From Berberis thunbergii (lineage: Eukaryota; Streptophyta; Magnoliopsida; Ranunculales; Berberidaceae): DNA of 64,000 nucleotides. Below are positions 1-11,612 of this stretch, piece by piece. Positions within the stretch are counted from its first letter, which is position 1, and every line of letters begins with the position of its first letter. Below the pieces are notes generated by a model. That model had not been told where the DNA came from, did not search any database, and was given only the letters and a program-made list of their open reading frames with translations. The stretch is taken from assembly GCA_003290165.1 (NCBI GenBank), contig QNQO01007607.1, forward strand, positions 1 through 64,000. Reading direction: 5' to 3'. Both the position numbers and the translations under genes were made by a program.

Positions 1-1207
1 TGAGGGCATTTATATCCTTTTAGGTACACAAAAATGAAAAATTATAACAACATTATGTTTGTATCTTGGTTTCATGTTCGAAATTCATATTGCATATTGC
101 TTAGAGGTTGTAGTCTTGTTGATACAAATAATGTCAGCTTAGGTCACCTCTCTACAAAATAAATATACTGGACAATGTTTTGATCTCTTATTAGTATATG
201 TTTGATTGTTTCATTCTTCCAGATGCCTGATCCAAATCCTTGTATACATTTCCAAGAAAATTTCTACAATGCATTCATATTGTTATGGTTTTTCTTGCCA
301 ATCACCAAACCTGTGTAAATGCTTGCCCAGTTGCACTGGATAAGAATGCATTTGGATGCAGATGAATATTGGTTTTTACTAGATTCTAGCTGAAACTTAC
401 ATGGTCTAGTACAAGGATCGGTCGCTGTAGTCTATTGGTGGTTGTTACTTTTTCGTAAATGAAGTAATGTTATTCATATGGATTCTAGTTTGATAACTGG
501 TCCCTGTTATGACGAGCTTTTTTTATTTGATTATGTCCAGGAACTTGCAGGACTACTTTCCATCCTATATGTGCAAGGGAGGCAGGACATAGGATGGAGA
601 TTTGGGGGAAGATCAGTTGGGAAGATCATCTGAATCTGAGCATTTACCTATGACATTGGCAGTGAACAAAATAAATATATTGGACAATGTCAGCCTTTCT
701 GTTTGATTGTTTCATTTCATGGTGAGACTTATCACTTTCATTTTACTAGTCTTCGTGTGTGTGCATGAGTACTGCCCCCTTGTTTGGCAGGGGGGCACTG
801 TGTGGGAAGTGTTTCAGGGTGTTGCATGTTTGATTGGGAGAGTTATTTACTCTTATTTACTCTGTAATAGGAATGTTGCTTGTTTTGGGCAATTTTTCTC
901 CCCTTTTGTTAGTAATGTGATTTGCTCAGTCACTTTGTCTCTTTATTATCAATATATTGATGTGTTTTGATTGATCCAGGAAAAAAAAACGAAAAAAGGG
1001 GGACAAAGCACTTCGTAGAAGTAGGGAATTTCATTCTAGACTTGAACCACTGAATGTAGAATTCTTACCTACTTGCATATTTTGGCATGTAGAGGCCAAA
1101 AGTTTTCTCTTTGATTCCAAATTATGTGATGAGCATTTTCTCAATGCAAAGTAAATAGAGAGCTATGTTTTTTTTCATTTACTTATTTATTTTTAATGTG
1201 TTGAAGG
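1..1207. other. No recognisable gene; intron-like AT-rich sequence
   Basis: AT-rich sequence with short open frames only. None of the conceptual peptides resembles a family I know. It probably represents intronic or flanking DNA carried along with the receptor-kinase fragment that follows. Confidence 0.5.
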
Positions 1208-1290
1208 TATCTACAAGAAACTTGTGAACCACCTGTTATGCATCGCAATTTCAAGTCTGCCAATGTTCTCCTCGATGATGGACTTGCGAG
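1208..1290 (+). pseudogene. STRUBBELIG-receptor-family (SRF) kinase exon fragment
   Basis: Read from 1208 the peptide is YLQETCEPPVMHRNFKSANV followed by LLDDGLARKA. This matches the kinase catalytic-loop region of plant SRF leucine-rich-repeat receptor-like kinases, where HRNFKSANILLD replaces the usual HRDLKxxN. The asparagine of the loop is kept, and the classical Asp is already Asn in this family. Only this one exon-sized piece is present. No DFG-like part follows: the frame runs directly into a CTG-rich segment and then SEC14 sequence. It is a captured or decayed fragment, not a functional kinase. Confidence 0.7.
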
Positions 1291-1314
1291 GAAAGCGACG
1301 TGGGTGGAGAAGTT

Positions 1315-1430
1315 TTTTTCTGCTGCTGTTTCATGCGGGGGCGGACTGGCGTACTTGTTGTTGCTGCGCTCTGTTGCTGTTGCTGATGCTGATGCTGCTG
1401 TTGCTGCGCGGCGTTGATGCTGCTGCTGCT
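1315..1430 (+). repeat. CTG-rich repeat segment, partial third copy of the 584-bp repeat
   Basis: A run rich in CTGCTGTTGCTG units. The phrases TCTGCTGCTGTTTCATGCG and GGCGTTGATGCTGCTGCTG also occur at about 3480 and 5630 inside the longer repeat copies. The segment lies exactly between the SRF exon and the SEC14 exon and replaces the sequence that would normally precede the SEC14 motif. It may be a partial insertion of the same element. Confidence 0.55.
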
Positions 1431-2490
1431 ATCCTGGATGTTCAGGGTGTGGTATGTGAGACTATTGACCTGAATTTATTTAAAATGAAAAATAAAAATT
1501 ACAAGGTGGATTTCCTCCGCCTGTGTTGTTGACATACATTGTTTTATGCAGTACAGAAAGACTATATAGTTTCTTGCTTAACCATGCCTAACGTGTTAAT
1601 TGTTTCCCTAGGGAGTTAGAAGTTTCAACAAAGCTGCAAGAGACCTTCTGGCGAGTCTTCAGAAAATTGATGGTGATAACTATCCTGAGGTATTTTCTTT
1701 TTGTGTTTGCTGCTAATGGTGTAGTTCGTTTCTGGATTTTAGATAGAACAACTATGTAAATCACATGGAGATTTTTTTTATTCTTCAGAGCTTGAACCGC
1801 ATGTTCATCATAAATGCGGGTCCTGGGTTTAGAATGCTATGGAACACTGTGAAAGGTTTCCTTGATCCCAAAACTACATCAAAGATCCATGTAAGACATC
1901 TCCTTTCTTTGAAATGTTGCTTTTGATCTAGGAGTCGCTTAAATAATGAGAGGTTTCTTCCTATCAGGTTCTTGGAAGCAAGTACCAAAGCAAGTTGCTT
2001 GAAATAATTGATGCGAGGTAAATTACTGCAATCATTGCATTGTGATGACACTCCCACGCCACCCCTCACTCTTCTCACACACGCCCACACACACATACAA
2101 ACACACATTGTAGCAGCTGCCTTTTCCCTGTTGATATTTCACTTTATAATGGATTAAAACATCTTTTCAGCAAACCTTTTATTTGAAACTCACTCAGTGT
2201 CGTTTGCAACAGCGAGTTGCCTGATTTTTTAGGTGGTACTTGTACTTGTGCTGATCAAAGTGGCTGTATGCGCTCAGATAAAGGTCCATGGAAGAATCCA
2301 GAAATTGTAAAGGTTATTGATCTATTTTCCATCCTTTTCTCCTCCCCTTTTGTTAGTTTAGCTTGTAAGTACTCATGAATCATCCATAAAGCAGCATGTT
2401 CATAATGGTGTTGCTGCGAGGTGCGCTGCTACTCATGTCAATGATGAGAAGGCGTTTTCTGAGGATGATTTAGTGTACCTTACTTTTTAA
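1405..2490 (+). pseudogene. SEC14-domain phosphatidylinositol-transfer protein fragment (SFH-like)
   Basis: Five or six consecutive exons of a plant Sec14-like protein are readable. 1405-1451 ends ILDVQGV; 1612-1689 is GVRSFNKAARDLLASLQKID plus GDNYPE; 1789-1890 contains [20 protein letters not shown] and [10 protein letters not shown]; 1968-2017 is VLGSKYQSKLLEIIDA; 2213-2312 is [20 protein letters not shown] then [13 protein letters not shown]; 2395-2490 is a degenerate following exon. GT and AG dinucleotides border the introns. This covers the C-terminal half of the CRAL-TRIO lipid-binding domain. The N-terminal lobe and the C-terminal nodulin-like part of SFH proteins are absent. The piece is a genomic fragment with introns, not a retrocopy. 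Confidence 0.85.
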
Positions 2491-3206
2491 TCAGTTATTT
2501 GTCCACATGCACCTTTAAGTATAGTTCTCCAAACCATTTCCCAGTGCAAGGACAAATACATCAAAAAAATCTGCTGATCACATGCAGAAAATTCAATCCG
2601 TATACAATATCAGTTATTAAATGCTTTGTTCTGTTGACTCAAGCTTTAGGACTGGATTATTTAACCTTGATTCTGGAATCGCAGGTTCTGTATTTTTCTG
2701 ACTGACACTAGACTTCAAAATGTTGGTGATTATGCTAGTGGTTACTTCCCCATTATGAATATTGTAATGGGCGTTGAACTCCTTCCTCAAGTAGTCAAAA
2801 CCATAGTGCGTTGTCGCTAATGGTACTGAAGTTGAAAGGCTAGAGTCCCAGAGGAGAGCTGTGACACTTAAGCTGATTTATGAGAAAGCAATCACTGGTT
2901 TGTTCATTAACCCCTCGACTCCTTTAATTGTTCGAGTATATATCTTGTTTGTTGCTGATATTTGGAAGCATTTTTGATACATGAACTAGACATAGAAATG
3001 TGACCTTAAGATGTAATAGGCTATTTTTTGCTTATGTCTTAATTGAGTAAAGGTTGCCTATTCAAGTCAATTTAGTGCTTGTTATTCATTGGCATTTAGA
3101 GTTTGTTATTGCAATTTGCATTTTGAACTTGCAATTTTATTTGCAAGTTGCAAGTTACAAAAAATCAGCTCATTTTAACCTTTTTTGCCTATCAAACAAT
3201 TGTACA
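2491..3206. other. No recognisable gene
   Basis: AT-rich DNA downstream of the SEC14 exons. Short reading frames only, none recognised. It could include decayed intron or exon of the SEC14 fragment. Confidence 0.4.
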
Positions 3207-3790
3207 AAAATGAAGAATGTAGCCGATTGCAGCTGTCCATTTTACATAAATTTCAACTTAAGATGTTGGAATGAATTGAATTTTTTCCAGCATTTGTTTT
3301 TCTTCGAATGCATGATTGGTTTGAGCTTCTTGTCAAGCTATAAAAGCTAACTTTGCTTGGTTGACAATTGCAGGTAATTGTGGCAAGTACTTGTGAAGGT
3401 GCATAGCTTTGCTTGGCTCTATACGAGGAGCAGGTAGGCAGAGCACTCTGTCGCAAAACAGAGTGCATCTGTAATTTTTTTCTGCTGCTGTTTCATGCGC
3501 GGCGTTGATGCTGCTGCTGCTGCTACTCTTTGGCGCGTTACTGCTGCTGCTGCCCTGCTTTGCTGTTGCTGTTGCTGCTTGGTTTGCTGCTGCTGTCTGT
3601 CGCAGCGTTGACATGCTGAGATGTCGCGATATCACATGCAAGTATAGAGAGATTACTTGATCGAGTGAGAATTGATTTGTCGCAGAAACGCGCGTGTGCT
3701 GCGTGTTCTACGGTTGAGAGATTGCTGCGTGTTCTACGCGCGTCTGCTGTTCTCCAAGTCATTCCATATGTGAAGGTTAGTGTCCATAGT
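3207..3790 (+). repeat. 584-bp dispersed repeat, copy 1
   Basis: Nearly identical to 5356-5943 from AAAATGAAGAATGTAGCCG to GTTAGTGTCCATAGT, with a few indels. It contains a CTG-rich core (about 3480-3600) and a GCGCGTGTGCTGCGTGTTC segment. Short frames on both strands in the two copies are shadows of the repeat. No terminal inverted repeat or target-site duplication is obvious. The two copies are in direct orientation and bracket the TIC32-like pseudogene. Confidence 0.85.
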
Positions 3791-4130
3791 CTGAGATTAA
3801 GGTTGTGTTTAATAAATATTATAGGAGATCTTGGTTTTGTCATTTTTCATGTGATGATGCATCTAGCTAGCAATGAAGAAGCAGCCATTCATTTATTCTT
3901 GTTCACTTTTTGTTCATTAATCTAAAGGTTCTGGAAAATAAAAAGAGATGGAGGGAAGGTAATAGTAACGAGGGAATTACTTCTAAATATGTGATTATTT
4001 TCTGATTTTATAACTGCTTCATTTCTTTGTGCAATCTCTAGTAGAAGTTTGTAAATGAACCAGACTGTGTCTTATTTTCATTTAGTTTATGCCCATTATA
4101 ATTTTCAATGTATTCTCATTGTGATCAAAA

Positions 4131-5307
4131 GGAGGGGCGAGTGGAATCGGTCTGGAGACATCAAGAGTCTTGGCACTCCGGGGAGCTCATATTATCATTG
4201 GTGTAGGAATTTGAATGCTGCAAATGAAGCAAAAGAAGTTATTCTTGCTGAAAACAAAGCCGCCCGAGTGAAGGTTTTTGAAACTCGATCTTTGCTCAAT
4301 TAAGTCCATCAAGGGCATTCGTAGATGATTTCCATGCTCTTGATCTTCCTCTTAACATTTTAATGTAATATCCCTCGTACTCTCAACTTGTCCTTTTCTT
4401 GATTTTATCATTAGCTTAAGGAATTCCTTGGTGGTTAATTTTCAGAAACAATGCCGGAAGTTTAGTTTTGCCCTTACCAGCTTTCGGAGGATGGGATAGA
4501 GATGCAATTTACCACAAACCATCTTGGTACGTAGGCGAATGTCTGAAACTATACACCTTTATGAGTTTGTTCGAATATACCAGAATAATTGATATATGTT
4601 CTTTATCTTACTATCAGGTCATTTCCATTTGACAAACCTTCTTCTTGACAAAATGAAGAACACCGCTAAGTCAACCGGTATTGAGGGAAGAATTGTGAAT
4701 CTATCATCAATAGCACACCTTCACACTTATGAAGAAGGAATCGCTTTGACCACATTAATGACCAAACTGGGTAAGTGAACCTCCACTCCAGTAAGTAGTT
4801 CAGGGCTTCTGACATCTATGATTTTCATTATCTGCAAACTATATATCAAGTGTCTTTGCTTCTATAAATCAGATACAACGACAAAAAGGCTTATGGGCAA
4901 TCTAAACTATCAAATATCTTGCATGCTAATGAGCTCTCCCGACGTTTGCAGGTAATTAATCCACTTTGTGGAAGCTAATACCCTTTTTAATCTTCAGATC
5001 ATTGAAATGTGGCTCATTGTTGTCTTTTTAGACGTCAGTAATCTTAAGATGTAATTCATTTATTGTGCTTGATTTAATTATTGGAATTCACAACTGCTAA
5101 GCAGGAGGAGGAGGGCACAAATATCACAGTGAACTCTGTCCACCCCGGGCTGATTATGACAAATCTTATGAGACATTTAGCTGGCTTATGAGTATGTTTC
5201 TACTTTCAAAAACAAGAATATTAGTTCCTACACAAAAATATAACCGATTTGTTTTTGCAGAGATTATAAAGGTATTAACAATTTCTTCTGGAAAAATGTA
5301 CCTCAGG
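4131..5307 (+). pseudogene. TIC32-like: TIC32-like short-chain dehydrogenase pseudogene
   Basis: A multi-exon short-chain dehydrogenase of the plant TIC32/retinol-dehydrogenase-like group. Recognisable parts in order: 4131-4365 (SGIGLETSRVLALRGAHIII, NLNAANEAKEVILAEN, then FVDDFHALDLPLNIL in a shifted frame); 4446-4529 (NNAG, then QLSEDGIEMQFTTNHL in another frame); 4618-4770 ([38 protein letters not shown]); 4875-4951 (YNDKKAYGQSKLSNILHANE, with the YxxxK catalytic pair); 5104-5190 (ITVNSVHPGLIMTNLMRH); about 5276-5307 (FFWKNVPQ). At least four frameshifts disable it. The last exon is missing, and repeat copy 2 begins 49 bp further on. The functional relatives act at the chloroplast inner envelope or as oxidoreductases. 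Confidence 0.85.
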
Positions 5308-5355
5308 TATGTAATGATTTATCTACAATAAGTTAATTTTGTTTTTATAGGTATG

Positions 5356-5943
5356 AAAATGAAGAATGTAGCCGATTGCAGCTGTCCATTTTACATAAAA
5401 TTTCAACTTAAGATGTTGGAATGAATTGAATTTTTTTCCAGCATTTGTTTTTCTTCGAATGCATGATTGGTTTGAGCTTCTTGTCAAGCTATAAAAGCTA
5501 ACTTTGCTTGGTTGACAATTGCAGGTAATTGTGGCAAGTACTTGTGAAGGTGCATAGCTTTGCTTGGCTCTATACGAGGAGCAGGTAGGCAGAGCACTCT
5601 GTCGCAAAACAGAGTGCATCTGTAATTTTTTTCTGCTGTTGTTTCATGCATGGCGTTGATGCTGGCTGCTGCTGCTGCTACGGCTTTGGCGCGTTACTGC
5701 TGCTGCTGCCCTGCTTTGCTGTTGCTGTTGCTGCTTGGTTTGCTGCTGCTGTTGTCGCAGCGTTGACATGCTGAGATGTCGCGATATCACATGCAAGTAT
5801 AGAGAGATTACTTGATCGAGTGAGAATTGATTGTCGCAGAACGCGCGTGTGCTGCGTGTTCTACGGTTGAGAGATTGTTGCGTGTTCTACGCGCGTCTGC
5901 TGTTCTCCAAGTCATTCCATATGTGAAGGTTAGTGTCCATAGT
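5356..5943 (+). repeat. 584-bp dispersed repeat, copy 2
   Basis: Second copy of the repeat at 3207-3790, same orientation, starting and ending at the same bases. It lies just after the last recognisable TIC32-like exon, in the place where the final exon is expected. It therefore either interrupted the gene or marks a recombination end point. Confidence 0.85.
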
Positions 5944-7065
5944 ATTATTAGAATTTCTGATTCAGTTTAGCAAGCTAGTAAACTTATAACCGGAATCAAT
6001 ATGATGAAAAAATTTAAGTGATAACTTCACTCCTCGACATTTAAGCATAAATGACTCTTTCGTTTGTGATTTCAAGCAAATAGGATAAAAAGTCTTATCT
6101 AATGTAGTAATGGTGCCTGTATTGGTGGATTTGAGGGTTGACGTTGTTTTGATAAGTCTGGGACTCTTACATCGGACGACATGGTATGTTATGATGTCAC
6201 ATGATCAAGTTTTAGCTTATGTAATTGATGATATATACTGTAATGGATGTAATGGATATATGGCAATGTTTTTTAGGAGTTCCGTGGAGTAGAATTTTTT
6301 TAGGAGCATATAATCTGGTCTAGTAGAATATTTTTTTCAGCATGAAACCTATATGTTGTTGATGATGATACTTCTACTTTGCTTTGCTACAACTTATTGT
6401 TACAACCCAGGTCCAGATCATATGCAATAAGTACTTAAAGAGTATCTATGTTGTCTTGTTTCAATAACTGTGCAATTATAGGTCATGTTTGTCTGTCATT
6501 TGTTTATTAGCAATCTTTATAGGTCATGTTGTTCTGTCATTAAGTACTGACTAATTTTATATGCAGGGGCTCTGAAGGTCTGAGCCAGTACAGGCAGCAT
6601 ATGTTGGACAGGAGAATGCGCATACATTGCTTGTTTCTGGGTGCAAAGTGTGTCGTTGTATCAACCATCACACGGTGCCATATACAAGCAACTACCAGGT
6701 GCTGCATTCTCATCATTTTCAGTATATTGAACAAGCAACTACCGAAAGAAATGGGGCCTGTTCCTAAGGGCATCAATGTATTTTCTTTACATTATAACTA
6801 GGTGCGATTTGTATTGTTGGAAAAACATAGAGAAATTCTTTTGTTTTAGATGCGAGCGAAACCTGATATAAACAAGCTATGTTCCATTTGTTCAGGTTAA
6901 TCCTGTATTGTACATTAATTAATGCTATTTGTTTACTAGTTTTGTTTGGCGTCAAAACTTGACAAGTTCCTTTTTACGGTTAATTTTGTATTTATCTAGC
7001 ATATAGTTTGGTGGTTCTATTCGTGTCGGAGGCATGACACAAACTATAGTAAGGAACTGATTTTG
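5944..7065. other. No recognisable gene
   Basis: AT-rich DNA. A short segment near 6560-6700 has a few open codons in several frames, but no family was recognised. It separates the TIC32-like pseudogene from the CACTA subterminal array. Confidence 0.4.
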
Positions 7066-7825
7066 CAGGTGCCACGGCTATGATTTTGCTGCAGCAGCAA
7101 AAAAATATAATTTTTTTTTCGATTATATTAACTTGCAACAGTTTTACACCGGTTGCAACCAAAACAATTTCTTTTTTTTTTTGAATTTTGTTTTAATTGC
7201 CAACGGGTTCACACCGTGTTTCATATTGCCACGGCTAAACAACGTTGCTAGCACCTTTGCCACGGTTTAATTACACTATTTAGCTACGGTTTCTAACCGT
7301 TGCCATAGTAGCCACGGCTAATAACCGTTGCTACTTTTAGACACGGTTTAAAAAACCGTTGCAAATACATGTACTTAGCCCACGGTTCAAAACCGTTGCA
7401 AATGGTTAGCCACGCTATAAACCGTTGCTACTTTTAGACACGGTTTAAAACCGTTGCAGAATAGATAGACTTAGCAACGGTTCAAAACCGTTGCCATGGT
7501 TAGCCACGGCTATAAACCGTAGCTATCTTGTTAGCCACGGTGTATAACCGTTGCTAATATTTACACGTTGTAACGGCTTAGAACTGTTGCTAATTTAGCC
7601 ACGGCTTTAAACCGTTGCTAGTTTTATTGCAACGGTTTATAACCGTTGCTAATTTCTGCAAATAACGCCCCCTCTTCAACCATAAAACCGTTGCTACAAT
7701 GTTTAGCAACGGTGTTTAGCCGTGACAAAAAAATTTGCGAAGCCCCTGTAGTCCACGGCTCTTAGCCGTGGCAATGTCTTCCGCCCACGGTATAAAACGT
7801 GGCTAATGGGGTTTTGGTTGTAGTG
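7066..7825. repeat. CACTA subterminal palindrome array and right terminus
   Basis: Many imperfect copies of a near-palindromic unit of the type GCCACGGTTTAAAACCGTTG, spaced about 20-50 bp apart. The array ends in GTTTTGGTTGTAGTG at 7825. CACTA (En/Spm) transposons carry arrays of short subterminal repeats, in direct and inverted orientation, that bind the regulatory TnpA-type protein. Known of the family, not shown here. The same unit occurs in both ends of the complete CACTA at 36213-49829. Confidence 0.75.
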
Positions 7826-7830
7826 CCTGA

Positions 7831-8300
7831 ACTTGTAGCCCCCACTATGCGGGTGTAATGTTTAAAAGGTGTGAGCCTAGTCAATCCCGAACTGATTCCG
7901 ACGGCTTGCCACGGGACCACTGTTTTTCAACATGCCAATCGAAAATCCCCAAATTTGTAGCTTGATGTGCATGGGTGTAAATGATTTGGAAGGTGGGAGC
8001 CTAGTCACTCCCAAATTGATTTCTACGGCTTGCCACAGGGTCATTGTTTTTCAGCCTGGTCATCGAACCTTTTTGTCTCAAAATTGTAGCCTCACTGCTC
8101 GAATATAGATGGTTCATAAGGTGGAGACTAGTATCCCTAACCGATGTCGACGGCTCGCCACGGACCACTGCTCTTCAGCATGGTCACCAAATCATTATTC
8201 CTTAAACCTATAGTCCATTTGTTCGAACATAGATGGTTTGAAAGTTGGGAGCCCTAAGCAGCTCGCCACGCGACCACCGCTCTCTTTGAAACATCCGCCG
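7831..8300. repeat. Tandem repeat, about 125-bp unit, four diverged copies (Tat copy A)
   Basis: Successive units start near 7831, 7953, 8081 and 8203. Each contains a TTGTAGCC-like motif, then GGTGGGAGCCTA-like, then ACGGCTTGCCAC-like, then CACTGTTTTTCAGC-like words. The same array occurs in copy B (15640-16310) and in shorter form in copy C (62421-62640). Non-coding. Confidence 0.75.
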
Positions 8301-8889
8301 CAAGATAAATCACAGCTTAGTCAGTGTTTTTCATGCTCAAACAAGCTAGCTCTATTACCAGTAAATGCCACTTACGCCAACATATAAATCGTCCAGCCAA
8401 CGCGCAGACAGTGCTACATAAGATGCCAACTCGAGCTTACAACGCTTGACACAGTACAAATGCTCTAATGCGTAAACTTGGCTATCACAACTCGCTTATG
8501 ATGGCAGCCCTAGCCGACAAATCAGACAAGCAAGATAAGCCCCTAGCAGCTTACCTTAAATACGAGATACAACCCAGGTAACGGAACCCACAGCTAAATA
8601 GTCTGCGACATGCCCATTGATTGACATGACTATGCAACTGTGACTCTAAGTCACTCGCAATGCAAACGGTCAAGCTCTCGACTGCAGACAGACCACTTGA
8701 CTTACTATTGATCCAACCAACCTATGCCAAAGTAAACGACAAAAAGAATCAATAAACACACAATAGTGACAACGAGCACAAAATGGATACAGAACGTACT
8801 TAAGATAAAATTGTTTTCATTAATAGTCGAAGAAAAATGGGTACAAGTACACAAGTTTACTCCTTATCAAAAGAGGGTACAAAACAGTA

Positions 8890-11344
8890 GAGCTAAGCTT
8901 AATGGAGGAGGTAATAGGATTCGTTCTCCATACATGCCCACGGCCTGAGCATCGGACCTCCCTCTTCATCCAATGACGCAAATGTAATGGACAAGTCTAT
9001 ATACGAAATCTTCTTATAGCCGCCAATATCCCATTCTGAATGCTCCTCCTTCATCAACGCTAGCAGCTCCAGTCTACTGTGTATAACCCAACAAAACTTT
9101 CATTTTCCTTGTTTCTGCATAAGCTATTCCTCGTGCGCCTGCGCGTCAGTGAGTTCATGTTCCAATAGTTCCAACTTGCCAGTCAACGCATCAACCTAAG
9201 ACTGCTCTGTATCCAAACTGCTTTTTACAACACTGAACTCATGCTTCTCTAATTCGAGCTGGTCATCGACCTTCCTCGCCTCCCAAGCATTGAACTCCAC
9301 TTCAGACACTAATTATTGTTTCTGAGCAGCCCAGATAGCCTTCTTCAAGGCATTCTCTTTAGTGAGAGACCGCAGTTCAGAACGCGCCTCATCTTCCTAC
9401 ACAACCTCCATGTCTCGGCGGGGTCCGATCCAACCCCTGCTTGAATCTGTCCCTAGTGGACACCGCCTTTGCTAAATCGCACTCAAGGGCTTTCCAGATG
9501 AACCCTCTGAATCTCAGCAACCACAGCTGACTGCTCCAGCCTCCTCTCCTCAACCTGCTTCTTCAGCTGCTCAATTTCATAAAGTGCACCAGAATACAAC
9601 ACTTACACGTGCAAGTAAGACACGCTCCATTGTGTATACCCTCGTCGTGAACCGCCTAGACTTCTATCCTAGTAACGGCCACCTGGCTCAGATGAGACAT
9701 CCTCAGCATAAGGTACTTTAAAACCATTGTCCCATAACGCTCTTCTAGCGTATCCTTCTCGAATTTTAGAGCGTAATCATCAGCCAGCTATAACGTCTAC
9801 TTATATGCTTCCTTGAAGCATACTCCACGTAATGCTCATAGTAACTAAGTCTGGTGGAAACAGGTTTATCCAAGCATCCGGATGGAGCTTCTCGAATTAG
9901 GAATTACACTAGCACCACCCTTCGCAGTAGCCATTGTTCCCAGGCTTTCCTCCGCAACCTTTTTTTGCCACGAACAACCGACCCTTTAGTATGAGACGGC
10001 TTAACAAGATTCGAAGGAAGGGAAGGAAGCGAGTTATCCAACGGACCCTCCAACACCTTGACATGTGGCCTAGAACGAGACGGTGAACAATGCGGACTAT
10101 GAGAAACTTGGCCTGTGTCACCATGGCCGCTAATGGACAACCCACCAATGGGATGATCGGACTCAAGAACCTCAAGCGAATTCTCATAGGAACCTTCTAT
10201 CAAAACGGTCCTATGTGAATCGGCACCAACAAAAGCCACCATTGCAACCTGCATCAACTGCTCACTTAGCGCTTCTGCCTGCGCGGCATTGAAATTCGAC
10301 TTGTCTTCGACCCCTGTTAATCGTAGGTGGTCCTTCTCCCAGCCAGATACATCGGCCTCCGCCCTGACGAGTCGATCAAACTCACGCTCTTCACTTACAT
10401 TGGTGGATCATTTTGAAGACTACTCAGTTATAAAGCAAGACCTCTTTGAACTCACAAAGGAAGCAAGTGTCTCAGACGACTTCTCTGTGACAAACAAAAC
10501 AAGAGCTTTGGCCCTAACGACCTTCCTCTTCCTAGAAGAGGCCCCATCTTCAGACTTAACTTGCGACGTTCGGTAAAATAATGGAGGCCACATGCCAATT
10601 GTTCCATAGCCTACTGCGATATGAAGTTGGGGACACATATGACATCCAATACATTCTGCATTGCAAAGCCGTTGAATGTCTTCATAGTGTTTTCCTCTTC
10701 TAGGGTAAGAGGGGTAGTGGAAACCGTCCTGCAAAGAAACACAACCAATGATTAGCATGCAATCGATCGCAACAAAGTCAGAAGAAAAAGTTGAACTTAT
10801 GAAGTGGCTTAAAACTCCTGCTCGAGCGGACGACCCTTGAACTGGAAGTACTTTGAATCTGCAAGGGACAATAATTAGTACTCCTGCGAGAACTTGAAGT
10901 CATCAAGCAGATTCGCAAAGGAAACCGGCGATGTCATTTTGCAAACAACGTTATTCTTCAACCGAAAAAAAATCAATAACTGGATCACTTGTGGAGTCAC
11001 ATGGACGCCATCTTCCTTCACCCTAATCAGAATGAAAAGAATGATCTTGTATCAATTAGGCCCCAACTGGGCCAGAGGAATTCCAAAGAAGTCCAAGAAG
11101 TCCCAAATCACATCCAGAATGAGAAAAACGTACTCCAGTTTAGAGCATCCCACGGTGAAAGCAGATGAACCCCACCGGTGGCGACATTGTCATATGGTGC
11201 GTTTCAGAACAAACAATGACAGGTCCTCAGGGACCACAAACTTTGTACGGATTTCAGCAAGGCCAAATTCAGAAAGCAACCTATCTTCAAAAAACTCAAG
11301 GCCCCTGGACAAGGTTCATCATCAAGAAGGTTTTGTTGAGCCAT
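8890..11344 (-). pseudogene. Antisense ORF (aORF) of Tat copy A, degraded
   Basis: Minus-strand ORF remnant opening with ATGGCTCAACAAAACCTTC at 11344 (MAQQNLLDD). It resembles the aORFs of copies B and C segment by segment, including VAMVAFVGADS and ENSLEVLESDHPIGG near 10140-10257 and the acidic C-terminal ITFASLDEE near 8950-8990. Several stops and frameshifts break it. The middle third of the better copies looks like the plant 'putative gypsy type transposon' family (Pfam Transposase_28), and the C-terminal third is predicted coiled coil. The function of these proteins is unknown. Confidence 0.65.
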
Positions 11345-11612
11345 GAAGAAGATGAACAATCTTTGTAATCAGAAGAATGAACAGAGCAAATATATTTAAA
11401 AGCACAGAAAATATAATAGTTAGTCTCCGCACAACGGATTACCTAAATAGGGATTAGGTTCTCGCTTATTTTCCACAGAACCAACGCACGTTCAATAAAT
11501 GCAGCGCGCAACTCAAGCAACGATTCAGACTCAATCATCATGAGCAGCGTATCATTTCAAGATATGACTTAGCGAACCAATGTGATGGCACACTAAACTC
11601 GGGAGGAGTAGC

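Larger units (their letters stand above)
1..7825 (+). mobile_element. Right part of a gene-capturing CACTA transposon (inferred, left end outside window)
   Basis: Seen: the segment ends at 7825 with GTTTTGGTTGTAGTG, the reverse complement of a CACTA-type terminus (CACTACAACCAAAAC). It is preceded by about 760 bp of subterminal palindromes of the same kind as those in the complete element at 36213-49829. Upstream lie exon and intron fragments of three unrelated genes, all on the plus strand. No matching left terminus was found, so the element is taken to start before base 1. Inference: this is a second member of the same gene-collecting CACTA family. Alternative: a CACTA end merely abuts an old cluster of pseudogenes. 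No transposase was recognised. Confidence 0.5.

Noticed and set aside
1224..1532. 102-codon plus-strand frame rich in Leu
   Set aside because: It runs across the SRF exon in the wrong frame and through the CTG repeat. The poly-Leu stretch is the repeat.
6540..6801. Overlapping plus and minus frames (66 and 78 codons)
   Set aside because: No family recognised, and the two strands are open equally. Best left as non-coding.
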